DNA of 64,000 nucleotides from 40CM-2-70-7 sp035631315 (GCA_035631315.1 DASQIZ010000091.1:1-64000); one strand, 5' to 3'. Numbered from the stretch's first letter, positions 1 to 8,306 are shown. The notes: a model not told the origin generated them from the letters alone. Translations and numbers: made by a program.

Positions 1-842
1 TGCACCTGCGCGTTCTCGGTGACGAGCGAGTCATTCTTGTAGAGCTTCGCGTACGTCCAGAGCGCCACCTTCGACTGAATCGTCGGCACCAGCGGCGAGT
101 GCACGCTCGTGTTGCCATGGTAATAGAGCCCCATGATCACCCCGCCGAACCGCGGATGATGCGGGATGTCGTTGGTCTGCACGCCATAGAGATCGAGCCT
201 CCACTTCGCCCCATCCTGCGTCGTGAACGCCGCCTGTCCTTCGACGGAATCCCGCGTCGGCCCCTTATCCCACGCGGTGAACGCAAACGACCCCGTCACC
301 AACGCCGTGTTGTTCGAGAAGGGCCCATTCGCTTCCTGCTTCCTCAGCGCCAGCGACTCAGGCCCGAACCCCGGAATTACCGGGTTCACACTATCGGGAA
401 AGGGAAAGGGTCCGGGCAGGATCTGAACGACTGGTCCGCCGCCCACCACGTGGATCTTCTTGACGCTTGGCGCGGCGTCGTAGGTCGAGCCTACTTCCAC
501 TTCGGCTGCGTCATTCCCGACGTGGAGCTTGGCTTTCATTCCCAGCTTTTCATGCGATCCGTCCCCGATCGGGCAATAGACCTCGTACTCCCCCTCCTTC
601 AGGTTCAGTGTCAGTACGGCGCTGTCCCCCGGCGCAATTTGGGGAGTCTGCTTCTCGATCCCCTTCCCCTCGACCTCGAACTGATGGGGGATGGTGCCGA
701 TGTTCTTGGCAATGAACGTCACGGGACCAGGCCCGATCGCCGGCCTGGAGAGCTCGACTTTCCACTCGGACAGCTTCACGGTCACCGTGGAGGCCTGGAG
801 GTGGCCGACTGTCAGGGACAGGACAACTGGATACCACAGCAT
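1..842 (-). CDS. Cupredoxin-domain secreted protein, partial (C-terminus off the left edge)
   Basis: The minus strand is open from an ATG at 842 to the window edge, giving about 280 residues without a stop. The first 18 or so residues form a hydrophobic signal peptide. Residues about 20-108 look like a plastocyanin/azurin-type cupredoxin: a PHQF histidine near residue 53, then a YEVYCP cysteine, a histidine six residues later (GSHEK) and a methionine (LGM), in the order His-Cys-His-Met expected for a type 1 copper site. After a Pro/Gly linker, residues about 150-280 are a second domain I do not recognise (contains GPFSNNTAL and PHHPRFGG). It is divergent from the sigma factor gene, with a GT-rich inverted repeat between them. 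Copper binding and an extracytoplasmic electron-transfer role are inferred from the motif only. Confidence 0.75.
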   Translation of the reverse strand, partial: MLWYPVVLSLTVGHLQASTVTVKLSEWKVELSRPAIGPGPVTFIAKNIGTIPHQFEVEGKGIEKQTPQIAPGDSAVLTLNLKEGEYEVYCPIGDGSHEKLGMKAKLHVGNDAAEVEVGSTYDAAPSVKKIHVVGGGPVVQILPGPFPFPDSVNPVIPGFGPESLALRKQEANGPFSNNTALVTGSFAFTAWDKGPTRDSVEGQAAFTTQDGAKWRLDLYGVQTNDIPHHPRFGGVIMGLYYHGNTSVHSPLVPTIQSKVALWTYAKLYKNDSLVTENAQV

Positions 843-944
843 GAGAGCCTCAGGGAGATTGGGTGTGCTGTCGAGACTCCCTGAGGTACCCGGATATTCC
901 CGGGAATATTTCCGGGGCTCAGCTGGTCTGGTTGGGATACGAAA

Positions 945-1032
945 GGCGTGGGGTGTGGGGAGGTGGGACTCTCCGAGACGCTGGGAGCTCCGTCCTTCTG
1001 GGGAGCGTCCCACACCCCCACGTCCCCACGCC
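945..1032. repeat. GT-rich inverted-repeat element, copy 1
   Basis: Left arm GGCGTGGGGTGTGGGG followed by AGGTGGGACTCTCC; right arm GGGGAGCGTCCCACACCCCC then ACGTCCCCACGCC. The two arms are imperfect reverse complements around a loop of about 25 bases. A full second copy in reversed arm order lies at 3596-3685 and a single arm at 3139-3169. It sits just upstream of the sigma factor start, so an open frame running through it is not evidence for an N-terminal extension. Confidence 0.8.
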
Positions 1033-1050
1033 CTTGACTCGGAGACGATT

Positions 1051-1557
1051 CTGCTCGAGCAAGACATAGTTCGGTTCGAGGCGCTGACGTTGCCGCACCT
1101 CGATGCGGCCTACACCCTCGCGCGCTATCTCCTGCGCGACCCGCATGACGCCGAGGACGTGGTGCAGGATGCCTATCTGCGCGCCATGAAATACTTCGGC
1201 TCGTATCGTGGGGGAGATGCCAAGGCCTGGGTCTTGGCCATCGTGCGCAATGAATGCCGGGGCAAGACGGTAAGACGGTATGCCGGTAGGTCAGAGCCCT
1301 TCGATGAGGAAATCCACTCGGACGAAGGCGCTACGGCCGATGCGCTCGCATTGGAAACCGAGGCTAAAGAGACGATCCGCGAAGCCCTCGACCTCCTCCC
1401 TCTCGAGTTCCGGGAAGTGATCGTGTTGAGAGAGATCCAGGGGCTCTCGTATCAGGAAATCGCCGACATCGTCAAAACCCCCATCGGCACCGTCATGTCC
1501 CGGCTCTCGCGGGGGCGAGCACGTCTGGAGAAAACCGTGAAGGCAGGACGCCAATGA
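1051..1557 (+). CDS. ECF-type RNA polymerase sigma factor
   Basis: About 168 residues with both ECF sigma regions: region 2 (LDAAYTLARYLL, DAEDVVQDAYLRAMKYF) and region 4 (LPLEFREVIVLREIQGLSY, QEIADIVKTPIGTVMSRLSR helix-turn-helix). It would redirect core RNA polymerase to a stress regulon. The open frame extends upstream to 691 but runs through a dispersed inverted repeat (945-1032), so the true start is after it. No ATG, GTG or TTG is well placed; CTG at 1051, six bases after GGAG (1041-1044), is my choice, with ATT 1048 and GTG 955 as alternatives. The stop overlaps the anti-sigma gene by four bases (ATGA), showing translational coupling. Confidence 0.85.
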   Translation: MLEQDIVRFEALTLPHLDAAYTLARYLLRDPHDAEDVVQDAYLRAMKYFGSYRGGDAKAWVLAIVRNECRGKTVRRYAGRSEPFDEEIHSDEGATADALALETEAKETIREALDLLPLEFREVIVLREIQGLSYQEIADIVKTPIGTVMSRLSRGRARLEKTVKAGRQ

Positions 1558-2156
1558 CTCCCGAAGAACTCGACGAGAGGCTCAAGGCCGAGTTGCCGGC
1601 GCTCGCGGCGCCGGACGGACTGCGGGAGCGCGTGCGCCTGGCTCTCCGCGCCGAGGCTCAGCGACCCAAGCCGTCGTACGGGGTGCCGCTGGCGATGGCG
1701 GCCGCGCTGGTATTCGCGATCTCCGGGACGTGGTACCTGACTTCGCGCACCAACGAACGCGCCGAGCTGGCGCAGCAAGTCTTGGCGAGTCATCTGCGAT
1801 CGCTGCAGCCGGGTCACCTGGTCGACGTCCAGTCGACCAATACGCACAACGTGAAGCCCTGGTTCAATGGGAAGGTGAACTTCTCGCCTCCGGTCACCGA
1901 CCCCGAACCCGACTCGGTCCCGCTCATCGGCGGCCGGCTCGACTACATGCATGGCCGTACGGTCGCCGCGCTGGTGTATCAGCGACGGCTCCATGTCATC
2001 AACGTCTTCGTGTGGCCCGAGGGGGGGACGGAAGCTCTTGGTGAGCGCACTGAGAACGGCTACAACGAGCTGTACTGGAGAAAGAACGGCTGGGAAGTCT
2101 GGGTTGTCTCTGACCTGAATGCCGCGGAATTGAAGAGATTTGCCGCGCAGTTGTAG
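1554..2156 (+). CDS. Putative transmembrane anti-sigma factor
   Basis: 200 residues. The N-terminal 40 residues are a charged cytoplasmic segment (MTPEELDERLKAELPALAAP) like the sigma-binding domain of membrane anti-sigma factors. Residues about 44-63 (VPLAMAAALVFAISGTWYL) form one membrane helix, followed by a periplasmic domain of about 135 residues that resembles the C-terminal domain of anti-sigma proteins partnered with this sigma class. There is no HxxxCxxC zinc motif, so it is not a ZAS-type anti-sigma. The start codon overlaps the sigma factor stop. Function is inferred from position and topology; the sequence does not show what signal it senses. Confidence 0.75.
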   Translation: MTPEELDERLKAELPALAAPDGLRERVRLALRAEAQRPKPSYGVPLAMAAALVFAISGTWYLTSRTNERAELAQQVLASHLRSLQPGHLVDVQSTNTHNVKPWFNGKVNFSPPVTDPEPDSVPLIGGRLDYMHGRTVAALVYQRRLHVINVFVWPEGGTEALGERTENGYNELYWRKNGWEVWVVSDLNAAELKRFAAQL

Positions 2157-2161
2157 TAAAT

Positions 2162-2185
2162 AACCCCGGGCGCGAGCCCGGGGTT
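2162..2185. repeat. REP-like hairpin with GCGA tetraloop
   Basis: AACCCCGGGC, GCGA loop, GCCCGGGGTT: a perfect 10-bp stem closed by a GNRA loop. It lies six bases after the anti-sigma stop and 25 bases beyond the rnz stop, so it could also act as a bidirectional terminator-like structure, though no T-run follows. Same family as hairpins around the transposase at 20.1-20.8 kb and at 9923-9942. Confidence 0.85.
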
Positions 2186-2210
2186 AACGGGCCTGGGTGT
2201 TCCCCGATGC

Positions 2211-3122
2211 CTAGTCCGAAAACGGCACCTCAATCGTGAGCCCATCTTTGGCCACCACCGTCTCCCTGAACACCTCTTTCGCTTCTTTGAGAAGCTCCTC
2301 GGCGCTAATCGAGTACCGCGCACTGAGATGCGTGAGCACCAGCTTCTTGGCCTTCGCCGCCAACGCGACCTGAGCCGCGTCGCGCGCCGTGGAGTGATTC
2401 GTCTCCTTCGCGCGATCCTTCTCGTCCTCCCCGAACGTCGCCTCGTGAATCAATAGGTCGGCAGCCGTGGCCGCGTCGACGGTTCCCGCACAGGGACGCG
2501 TGTCGCCAGTGAGCACGACGGTTCGGCCCTTACGTTTGCCCCCGACGATCCCCTCCGCGCGAATTTCGTTTCCCTCGACCGTGACCGACTCGCCACGTTG
2601 CAACTTGCCCCACAGCGGCCCCTCAGGAACGCCCGCCGCGCGAGCCTTCTCCGGATCGAACCGTCCCGGCCGCTCATCCTCGATCAGCGCATACCCGATG
2701 GTGTTTGCCCCATGCTCGGTAGCGAAAGTCTTGAGCAGGTAGTCGTCGCGCTTGAGCTCCTGACCAAGCTCGAGCTCGATGATCTCGAGTCCGAACGGCA
2801 CCCGCTCCACGCCAAGCGAAACGGCGTTGGTCAGCACCTTTTTGGCACCCTTCGGGCCGTAGAGCCTCATCGGCTCCTCGCGCCCCTGCAGCCCCAGCGT
2901 CCGCATCAACCCGATCACGCCCAGGAAATGATCGGCGTGAAAGTGCGTGAAGAAGATCTCGGTCAGGGCAAAGCTGACCCCGTACCGCATCATCTGGCGC
3001 TGGGTGCCTTCACCGCAATCGAAAAGCAGCGTTTCCCCCTCGCGAACCAAGGCCAGGGAGGAGACGCCGCGCTCGACAGTCGGACGAGCCGCTGACGTTC
3101 CGAGAAAGGTGACCGACAACAT
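2211..3122 (-). CDS. rnz: Ribonuclease Z (tRNA 3' processing endonuclease)
   Basis: 303 residues, the usual length for bacterial short-form RNase Z, which cleaves 3' trailers from pre-tRNAs. It is a metallo-beta-lactamase fold protein: the zinc motif HFHADH lies at residues 60-65, preceded by the GTSAARPT N-terminal signature and FDCGEGTQRQ. Later metal ligands are in LTGDTRPC (Asp) and LTHLSARY (His), near the C-terminus. The N-terminal MLSVTFLGTSA is the standard family start. A single GT-rich repeat arm (3139-3169) lies immediately upstream, in the space where its promoter would be. Identification is firm. Confidence 0.96.
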   Translation of the reverse strand: MLSVTFLGTSAARPTVERGVSSLALVREGETLLFDCGEGTQRQMMRYGVSFALTEIFFTHFHADHFLGVIGLMRTLGLQGREEPMRLYGPKGAKKVLTNAVSLGVERVPFGLEIIELELGQELKRDDYLLKTFATEHGANTIGYALIEDERPGRFDPEKARAAGVPEGPLWGKLQRGESVTVEGNEIRAEGIVGGKRKGRTVVLTGDTRPCAGTVDAATAADLLIHEATFGEDEKDRAKETNHSTARDAAQVALAAKAKKLVLTHLSARYSISAEELLKEAKEVFRETVVAKDGLTIEVPFSD

Positions 3123-3138
3123 GGGGCAAGAATATAAA

Positions 3139-3169
3139 GGCGTGGGAGGTGGGGGTGTGGGACACTCCG
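3139..3169. repeat. GT-rich repeat, single arm (copy 2)
   Basis: GGCGTGGGAGGTGGGGGTGT followed by GGGACACTCC matches the arm of the elements at 945-1032 and 3596-3685, without a partner arm nearby. It lies between the divergent-facing start of rnz and the end of the four-helix-bundle gene, so together with copy 3 it brackets that gene. Confidence 0.75.
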
Positions 3170-3173
3170 ATAA

Positions 3174-3530
3174 CTATCCGTTTTCCGCCCGTCTAAGCAG
3201 ACCAACCAAGGCTTTCATGGATCCGCCGAGGGGATCAAGAATTCGAGCAATGGTTTCGTGAGGAAGGTATTCCCTCTCGTTTGCGATGTTCAAGAGACAC
3301 TCAGTCTCGGCCGCAGATCCCAAGGCGATTCGAAGGTGCCGACGATACAAGGGGACCGTCCCCAGAGCGTACCCCTCGACAATGTTCGCTTCGACCGAGA
3401 CCGCTGCCCGTCTCATTTGATCGAAGACGTTCCAAGTCCTCGGGGGATTCTGACCATCTGTAGCCTCGAGTATCAGGATCACAGCCTTATGGGCGCGCTT
3501 CCACGCGTCTAGTGAGCGGTACTTGTGCAT
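3174..3530 (-). CDS. Four-helix-bundle protein (S23/IVS-encoded family)
   Basis: 118 residues from ATG 3530 (a TTG three codons upstream is less likely). MHKYRSLDAWKRAHKAV, MRRAAVSVEANIVEGYA and the AAETECLL segment are hallmarks of the 23S rRNA intervening-sequence-encoded, four-helix-bundle family related to Avd of diversity-generating retroelements. Biochemical function of the free-standing family is not established. The gene is bracketed by GT-rich repeat arms at 3139-3169 and 3596-3685, which is unusual and suggests it may have moved as a unit. No reverse transcriptase or variable repeat was seen, so a retroelement is not supported. Confidence 0.85.
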   Translation of the reverse strand: MHKYRSLDAWKRAHKAVILILEATDGQNPPRTWNVFDQMRRAAVSVEANIVEGYALGTVPLYRRHLRIALGSAAETECLLNIANEREYLPHETIARILDPLGGSMKALVGLLRRAENG

Positions 3531-3595
3531 GCGGCACAATACGCAGGGGCCAGCCCGGGTGTGTCATCCAAGCATCGCAAACCGGTCCCAAAAAA

Positions 3596-3685
3596 GGCGT
3601 GGGGATGTGGGGGTGTGGGACGCTCCTCGGAAGAGACGGGCCCAGAGCTCAATCGGGAGAGTCCCACCCACCCACTTCCCCACGC
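3596..3685. repeat. GT-rich inverted-repeat element, copy 3
   Basis: Left arm GGCGTGGGGATGTGGGGG then TGTGGGACGCTCC; right arm GGGAGAGTCCCACCCACCCA then CTTCCCCACGC. Its left arm matches the reverse complement of copy 1's right arm and vice versa, so the two full copies are the same asymmetric element in opposite orientations. Confidence 0.8.
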
Positions 3686-3753
3686 AGTTGGGACAACAAA
3701 CATGTCCAACGAGCCGTACTTTCACTTATCCCCATATCGCTTAGGGAGCCGTC

Positions 3754-5772
3754 ATGCGTCGCGCCTTGATGCTTTTCCTGCTCATCGGAGCTCCACTTGC
3801 AGCCCAAGCTCATCCAGGGATAGATCCCGCGAACATCGACACCACCTGCGCGCCGTGCAAAGACTTCAACCTCTTTGCCAACGGCAACTGGATGAAGCAC
3901 ACCCAACGCCCCGCCGACCAGGCCCGCTGGGGCTCCTTCTCCGAGCTGGCAGACCGCAACCAGACCCTGCTCAAAGGCGTGGTCGAACAGCTCGCCGCCA
4001 ACGCACCCGCGAAACCCAAGACCTCCGAACAGAAACTTGGCGCCTACTACGCCTCCTGCATGGACACGGCGCAGATGGATCGTGCCGGCATCACACCCAT
4101 CCGGGCGACACTCAACACGGTCGACGGGATAAAGACCAACGCCGGCGCATTCCGGGTCATTGCCGAGCTGAATAAAGAAGGAGGGGCGGCGGGATTCTTC
4201 GGCTTGGGCGGCGGACCCGACATCAAGAACACCCAGATCAACATCGCCCAGGCGCAACAAGGCGGACTCGGCCTCCCCGACCAGGCGTTCTACTTCCGGA
4301 AAGATTCGACCGCCTCGAACATCCGCACCGCCTACGTCGCCCACATCTCCCGGATGTTCCAGCTCCTGGGCGATCAGCCCGCGGCCGCCGACACCGCCGC
4401 GGCACACGTCTTCGCGCTCGAGACCTCGCTCGCCAAAGTCTCGATGTCCCGCATCGCGCGCCGCGATCCGAACGCGAACTATCACAAGATGCCCATCGCG
4501 GAGGCGGACGCCCTCACGCCTCACCTCGAGTGGGGAGCCTTCATGAAGGAGTCGGGCATCCCGACCGTCGACTCGATCAACATCGGCCAGCCATCGTTCT
4601 TCAAGGGCATGGACTCGATCGTCGCCGCGACGCCCGTCGCCGACATCAAGTCCTACGTGCGCTGGCACGTCATCCGGGGCGCGGCGGGCGAGCTTACCAC
4701 CGCCTTCCGGAATGAAAACTTCCGTTACTCCACCGCGTTGTCCGGTGTCTCCGTCCAGCAGCCCCGGTGGAAGCAGTGCCTCCAGGCCGCCAACGGCGGT
4801 CTCCCGGACGCGGTCACCCAGGCCTTCATCGCCAAGGCCTTCCCGCCTGAAGCGCGGAAACGCGCGCGCGACATGGTCGACAACCTCATCGCCGCCCTCG
4901 ACGACCGGCTCCACACCCTCGAGTGGATGAGTGATTCGACCCGCCAGGCGGCGATCGTCAAGCTGCGCGCCTACGGCCGCAAGATCGGCTACGCGGACAA
5001 GTTCCGGGATTACGCCACCGTCGAGATCGACCGGGGACCCTTTGCCTTCAACGCGCAGCGCGTGGCGCAGTACGCGAGGAGCTGGCGGATCGAGCAGATC
5101 GGGAAGCCGGTAGACCACACGTTCTTCTCCATGACCGGCCCGACCGTGAACGCGAACTACAACCCGACCGACAACGCGATCACGTTCCCGGCCGGCATCC
5201 TGCAGCCTCCGTTCTTCGATCCCAACGCGGATGACGCGGTGAACTACGGCGGGATGGGAGCCGTGATCGGTCACGAGATGACTCACGGCTTCGACGACCA
5301 GGGCCGGCAATTCGATGCCCAGGGCAACCTGCGCGACTGGTGGACCCCCGCCGACGCGGCCGCCTACAAGACCCGTGCGGACAAGGTCGCCAACCAGTTC
5401 GACAGCTACACCGTCGTCGACTCCGCCACGCACGTGCAGGGTCGCCTGGTACTCGGCGAGTCGATCGCCGACTTGGGTGGTCTCAAGATCGCGTTCGCCG
5501 CGTGGCAGCACTCTCGGGCCGGCAAACCGCACCCCGCGCCCATCGACGGTTACACCGCCGAGCAGCGGTTCTTCCTGGCGTATGCGCAGATCTGGCGGGA
5601 AGTCGCGACCGATCAGTATCTGCGTAACCAGGTGGCGACGGATGTTCACGCGCCCGCGAAGTGGCGGATCATCGGGCCGCTCTCCAACCTGCCGGAGTTT
5701 GCGGCGGCGTTCCATTGTCAGGCGGGGGATATGATGGTGAGGCCGGACTCGCTGCGGGCGGCGATCTGGTAG
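3754..5772 (+). CDS. pepO: M13 family zinc metallopeptidase (neprilysin/PepO-like)
   Basis: 672 residues, normal M13 length. An N-terminal signal peptide (MRRALMLFLLIGAPLAAQAH) sends it out of the cytoplasm. The N-terminal M13 domain begins DTTCAPCKDFNLFANGNWMK. The active site is HEMTH near residues 507-511 in VIGHEMTHGFDDQGRQFD, with the third zinc ligand in GESIADLGG about 60 residues on. The substrate-binding NANYNPTDNAITFPAGILQ segment and the C-terminal ending MMVRPDSLRAAIW, close to the typical CxxW end but lacking its Cys, also fit. It would degrade oligopeptides in the periplasm or be anchored outside. A 12-bp hairpin separates it from the convergent mlaD. Family assignment is firm; the symbol is by homology. 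Confidence 0.95.
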   Translation: MRRALMLFLLIGAPLAAQAHPGIDPANIDTTCAPCKDFNLFANGNWMKHTQRPADQARWGSFSELADRNQTLLKGVVEQLAANAPAKPKTSEQKLGAYYASCMDTAQMDRAGITPIRATLNTVDGIKTNAGAFRVIAELNKEGGAAGFFGLGGGPDIKNTQINIAQAQQGGLGLPDQAFYFRKDSTASNIRTAYVAHISRMFQLLGDQPAAADTAAAHVFALETSLAKVSMSRIARRDPNANYHKMPIAEADALTPHLEWGAFMKESGIPTVDSINIGQPSFFKGMDSIVAATPVADIKSYVRWHVIRGAAGELTTAFRNENFRYSTALSGVSVQQPRWKQCLQAANGGLPDAVTQAFIAKAFPPEARKRARDMVDNLIAALDDRLHTLEWMSDSTRQAAIVKLRAYGRKIGYADKFRDYATVEIDRGPFAFNAQRVAQYARSWRIEQIGKPVDHTFFSMTGPTVNANYNPTDNAITFPAGILQPPFFDPNADDAVNYGGMGAVIGHEMTHGFDDQGRQFDAQGNLRDWWTPADAAAYKTRADKVANQFDSYTVVDSATHVQGRLVLGESIADLGGLKIAFAAWQHSRAGKPHPAPIDGYTAEQRFFLAYAQIWREVATDQYLRNQVATDVHAPAKWRIIGPLSNLPEFAAAFHCQAGDMMVRPDSLRAAIW

Positions 5773-5795
5773 AGCCCTAATGCGGAGTGTGGAAT

Positions 5796-5829
5796 GCGGA
5801 GTGCGGAATCAAGTTACTCCGCACTCCGC
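5796..5829. terminator. Hairpin between convergent pepO and mlaD
   Basis: GCGGAGTGCGGA (5796-5807) is the exact reverse complement of TCCGCACTCCGC (5818-5829) with a 10-base loop. It lies between two convergent stop codons (5772 and 5846), so a bidirectional terminator role is plausible, although there is no clear T-run. The GCGGAGTGCGGAAT words belong to the same repeat family found translated inside nadE at about 12550-12589. Confidence 0.55.
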
Positions 5830-5845
5830 GCTCCGAATTCAGCAC

Positions 5846-6727
5846 TCAAAACACCTTCACCGTCAGATACCTCCCCGGTCTCTCCCGTAAGTCCTTCAGC
5901 AACGCATTGAGCGACACGAGCGTCGAGTCGAGGTGGTAATACAGCGCCGAGTCGGTCGCCATCTTGCCGAGCGTGCCCTTACCCTGCTGGATCTGAGCCA
6001 TCAGGGTCGATAGCGAAGTCGTGGCCTTGTTGAGCTGAGTCGAGAGCGCCGCAAGGTTGTTCGTGAGCGTGTCCACCCGCTTGCCCGCCGGACCCGCCAG
6101 GAGCGTATCCAGGTGATTCATGACACTCTGGGCTGAGGCCAGGGTCGCAGTGGCCTGACCGATCAACGGCCCGCTCCCGGCCTTGTTGATCACGTCCATG
6201 GCATGCTGGGTCGCGAGCAGGGTGTTGTGGATGTCTGTCGCGAGGCGGTCGTTCACGAGGTTCGTGGCGCTCGTCATCAGCGCGTTGGCCTTCGTCGCCA
6301 CCCCGGCCGCGACGTCGGTCAGCTGCTCCTCGCGGGTCCCTTGAATCATCCCGTTCGAAGGCAGAAACTGGCTGGTGTCTGAGCCGGGGTCGTAATCGAT
6401 AAAGCGGCCACCGAAGAAATCGCCCGCGGCGACGGTCGCGGTCGCGTCGATCTTGGGGCGGTCGGACGGGTCGACGAGCTGCAGCGTCACCGTCACATGG
6501 CCGACCCGGTCGAGCGACACGCCTTGAACCCGGCCCCGGTGAACTCCGGAGACCATCACGGGGTCGCCGACCTTCAGCCCGGCGACGTTCGTGAAGGCGA
6601 CTCGCGCGGTGATCCCCTTGCCGGAGAGTGACCGCCCGGTGAGCCAGAACATCGCGATCACGAACACCGCGAGTCCGGCCAGCACCAGTGCGCCGACGCC
6701 TACTTCCTGTTTATACGTCAGATCCAT
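5846..6727 (-). CDS. mlaD: MlaD-family (MCE) substrate-binding protein of lipid ABC transporter
   Basis: 293 residues. One N-terminal membrane helix (residues about 11-30, VGALVLAGLAVFVIAMFWLT) anchors it in the inner membrane. Residues about 38-118 are an MCE domain (GLKVGDPVMVSGVHRGRVQG is the typical core). The remainder is a long helical region (repeated asparagine/leucine heptads, NLAALSTQLNKATTSLSTLM), as in longer MCE proteins that build a tunnel across the periplasm. Last gene of mlaE-mlaF-mlaD; it overlaps mlaF by 17 bases. The system moves phospholipids between inner and outer membranes; direction is not visible from sequence. Confidence 0.92.
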   Translation of the reverse strand: MDLTYKQEVGVGALVLAGLAVFVIAMFWLTGRSLSGKGITARVAFTNVAGLKVGDPVMVSGVHRGRVQGVSLDRVGHVTVTLQLVDPSDRPKIDATATVAAGDFFGGRFIDYDPGSDTSQFLPSNGMIQGTREEQLTDVAAGVATKANALMTSATNLVNDRLATDIHNTLLATQHAMDVINKAGSGPLIGQATATLASAQSVMNHLDTLLAGPAGKRVDTLTNNLAALSTQLNKATTSLSTLMAQIQQGKGTLGKMATDSALYYHLDSTLVSLNALLKDLRERPGRYLTVKVF

Positions 6728-7487
6728 CGGTGCTCTCGCTTTGAATGAGCGCCATTTCCAGATCGCGTTCCAGGAACTGCTGCACGGCCGAGTCCTTCGA
6801 GGCCACGATCTCTTCGGGCGTACCCACCGCGCGGATCTTCGCCTGCCAGAGCAGCGCGATCCGGTCTGCGACCCGGAACGCCCCGCGGACGTCGTGCGTC
6901 ACCACTACGCTTGTAACGCCGAGCTCATCCTGCAAGCGCTCGACCAGGCCGTCGATCACGTCCGAGTTCACGGGGTCGAGCCCCGAGGTCGGCTCATCGT
7001 ACAGGAGATACTTGGGCTTTCCGGCGATCGCCCGCGCGATGCCCACGCGCTTCCGCATCCCGCCAGACAGCTCGGACGGGAACTTCAGCGCGACTTCCTG
7101 CTGGAGGTTCACCAGCCGCAGGCACTCTTTCACCCGCGCCTCGCAGTAGGTGACATCCTCGTACAGCTCCTCGTTCGTGATGCCGAGGCGGATGTTTTCC
7201 TGGACATCCATGGAGTCGAAGAGCGCGCCATTCTGAAAGACGTACCCGATGCGTGTGCGGAGATGCGAGAGATCCTTGCGCTTGAGGGACGCGACGTGCA
7301 GGCCGTCGACCGACACGACGCCCGAGTCCGGCTTGATGAGTCCGATGATGTGCTTCAGCAGCACGCTCTTGCCGACGCCCGATGGCCCCAGCAGCGCGAC
7401 GGTTTGCCCATCGGCAACCGTGAAATCGATGTGGTCGAGCACCACGTGATCGACGAAGCGCTTGGAAACGTCCTTGAGCTCGATCAC
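6711..7487 (-). CDS. mlaF: Lipid ABC transporter ATP-binding protein MlaF
   Basis: 258 residues with all ABC ATPase motifs: Walker A GPSGVGKS (34-41), Q-loop in YVFQNGALFD, signature LSGGM (140-144) and Walker B/D-loop YDEPTSGLD (163-171), with the switch histidine in VVVTHD. The FQNGALFDSMDV stretch and FPSELSGGMRKRV are characteristic of the MlaF/Ttg2A subgroup. It overlaps the mlaE stop by four bases (ATGA) and its own end overlaps mlaD, so the three genes are translationally coupled. It powers the MlaE permease at the cytoplasmic face. Confidence 0.95.
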   Translation of the reverse strand: MIELKDVSKRFVDHVVLDHIDFTVADGQTVALLGPSGVGKSVLLKHIIGLIKPDSGVVSVDGLHVASLKRKDLSHLRTRIGYVFQNGALFDSMDVQENIRLGITNEELYEDVTYCEARVKECLRLVNLQQEVALKFPSELSGGMRKRVGIARAIAGKPKYLLYDEPTSGLDPVNSDVIDGLVERLQDELGVTSVVVTHDVRGAFRVADRIALLWQAKIRAVGTPEEIVASKDSAVQQFLERDLEMALIQSESTDGSDV

Positions 7488-8284
7488 TGGCCCGACCCCG
7501 TCAGCAGGATCTGCGTGAGAAGGACGTCAAGCATCAGGATGGCGATCGAGGCCGACACCACGGCATCGGTGGTCGCGCGGCCCACGCCCTCGGCGCCCTG
7601 CTGCGTGTTGTACCCGATGTAACAGGGGATCAAGACCACCGCGCAGGCGAAGAAGAACGACTTGATCACGGAGTACCACAGGTCGAACGAACGGAAGAAA
7701 AACCGCGCGCCGTAGATGAAGTCGGCGTTGGAGATGCCGAGTGACGACTTCGCCGCGTACCAGCCCACGCCGAAGCCCGTGAAATTCGCGAACATCACGA
7801 GCGCGGGAATCACCATGATCCCGGCGAGGCAGCGCGGGAGCAGCAGGTGACTCATGGGCGAGCGGCCGAGGCTCTCGAGTGCGTCGATCTGCTCGGTCAC
7901 GCGCATCGTGCCCAACTCCGCTGCGTACCGCGCGCCGATCCGGCCCGCCAGGATGAGGCCGGTCAGCACCGGACCCAGCTCGAGGATCACCGATTCGGTG
8001 ATCACACCCCCGGCGATGTACTTCGGGAATTGCCCCGAGAACTGGTAGCCGGTCTGGAGGGAGGTCACGGCGCCGGCGAAGCCGGCGATGAGCAGAACAA
8101 TGAAGAGTGAACCGTAGCCGACCAGCACCGCCTGCTCGAAGGTGCGGGGTACCCAGATCCGCCATTCGGTCAGGGCGCGGGCCATGTCCACCAGGAAGTA
8201 CGTAAAACGCCCAGCGTGGCCGGCGGTCCGGAGACTCCACCGCCCAGCCCATCGTCGCAGATCAAGCCCGGCCGCACGCTCCAT
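7484..8284 (-). CDS. mlaE: Lipid ABC transporter permease MlaE
   Basis: About 266 residues from ATG 8284 (MERAAGLDLRRWAG); starts further upstream at 8308 and 8338 would overlap the divergent mutY start, so 8284 is preferred. It has the five to six membrane helices and the conserved MlaE cytoplasmic loop (LGTMRVTEQIDALESLGRSP) that contacts MlaF. ELGPVLTGLILAGRIGARYAAELG is the core family signature. First gene of the mlaEFD operon, divergent from mutY with about 22 bases between starts. Confidence 0.93.
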   Translation of the reverse strand: MERAAGLDLRRWAGRWSLRTAGHAGRFTYFLVDMARALTEWRIWVPRTFEQAVLVGYGSLFIVLLIAGFAGAVTSLQTGYQFSGQFPKYIAGGVITESVILELGPVLTGLILAGRIGARYAAELGTMRVTEQIDALESLGRSPMSHLLLPRCLAGIMVIPALVMFANFTGFGVGWYAAKSSLGISNADFIYGARFFFRSFDLWYSVIKSFFFACAVVLIPCYIGYNTQQGAEGVGRATTDAVVSASIAILMLDVLLTQILLTGSGQ

Positions 8285-8306
8285 GGTGCGTGTATCTTGG
8301 GTACCC

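Noticed and set aside
691..1050. Upstream extension of the ECF sigma gene to 691
   Set aside because: The frame passes through the antisense of the cupredoxin gene and a dispersed inverted repeat; no homology and no RBS.
3174..3530. A diversity-generating retroelement based on the Avd-like protein
   Set aside because: No reverse transcriptase, template repeat or variable repeat is present nearby.
3649..5715. A 688-codon open frame on the minus strand opposite the M13 peptidase gene
   Set aside because: It is antisense to a gene with full catalytic motifs, has an Arg/Val/Gly-rich composition typical of GC-rich shadow frames and shows no domain.
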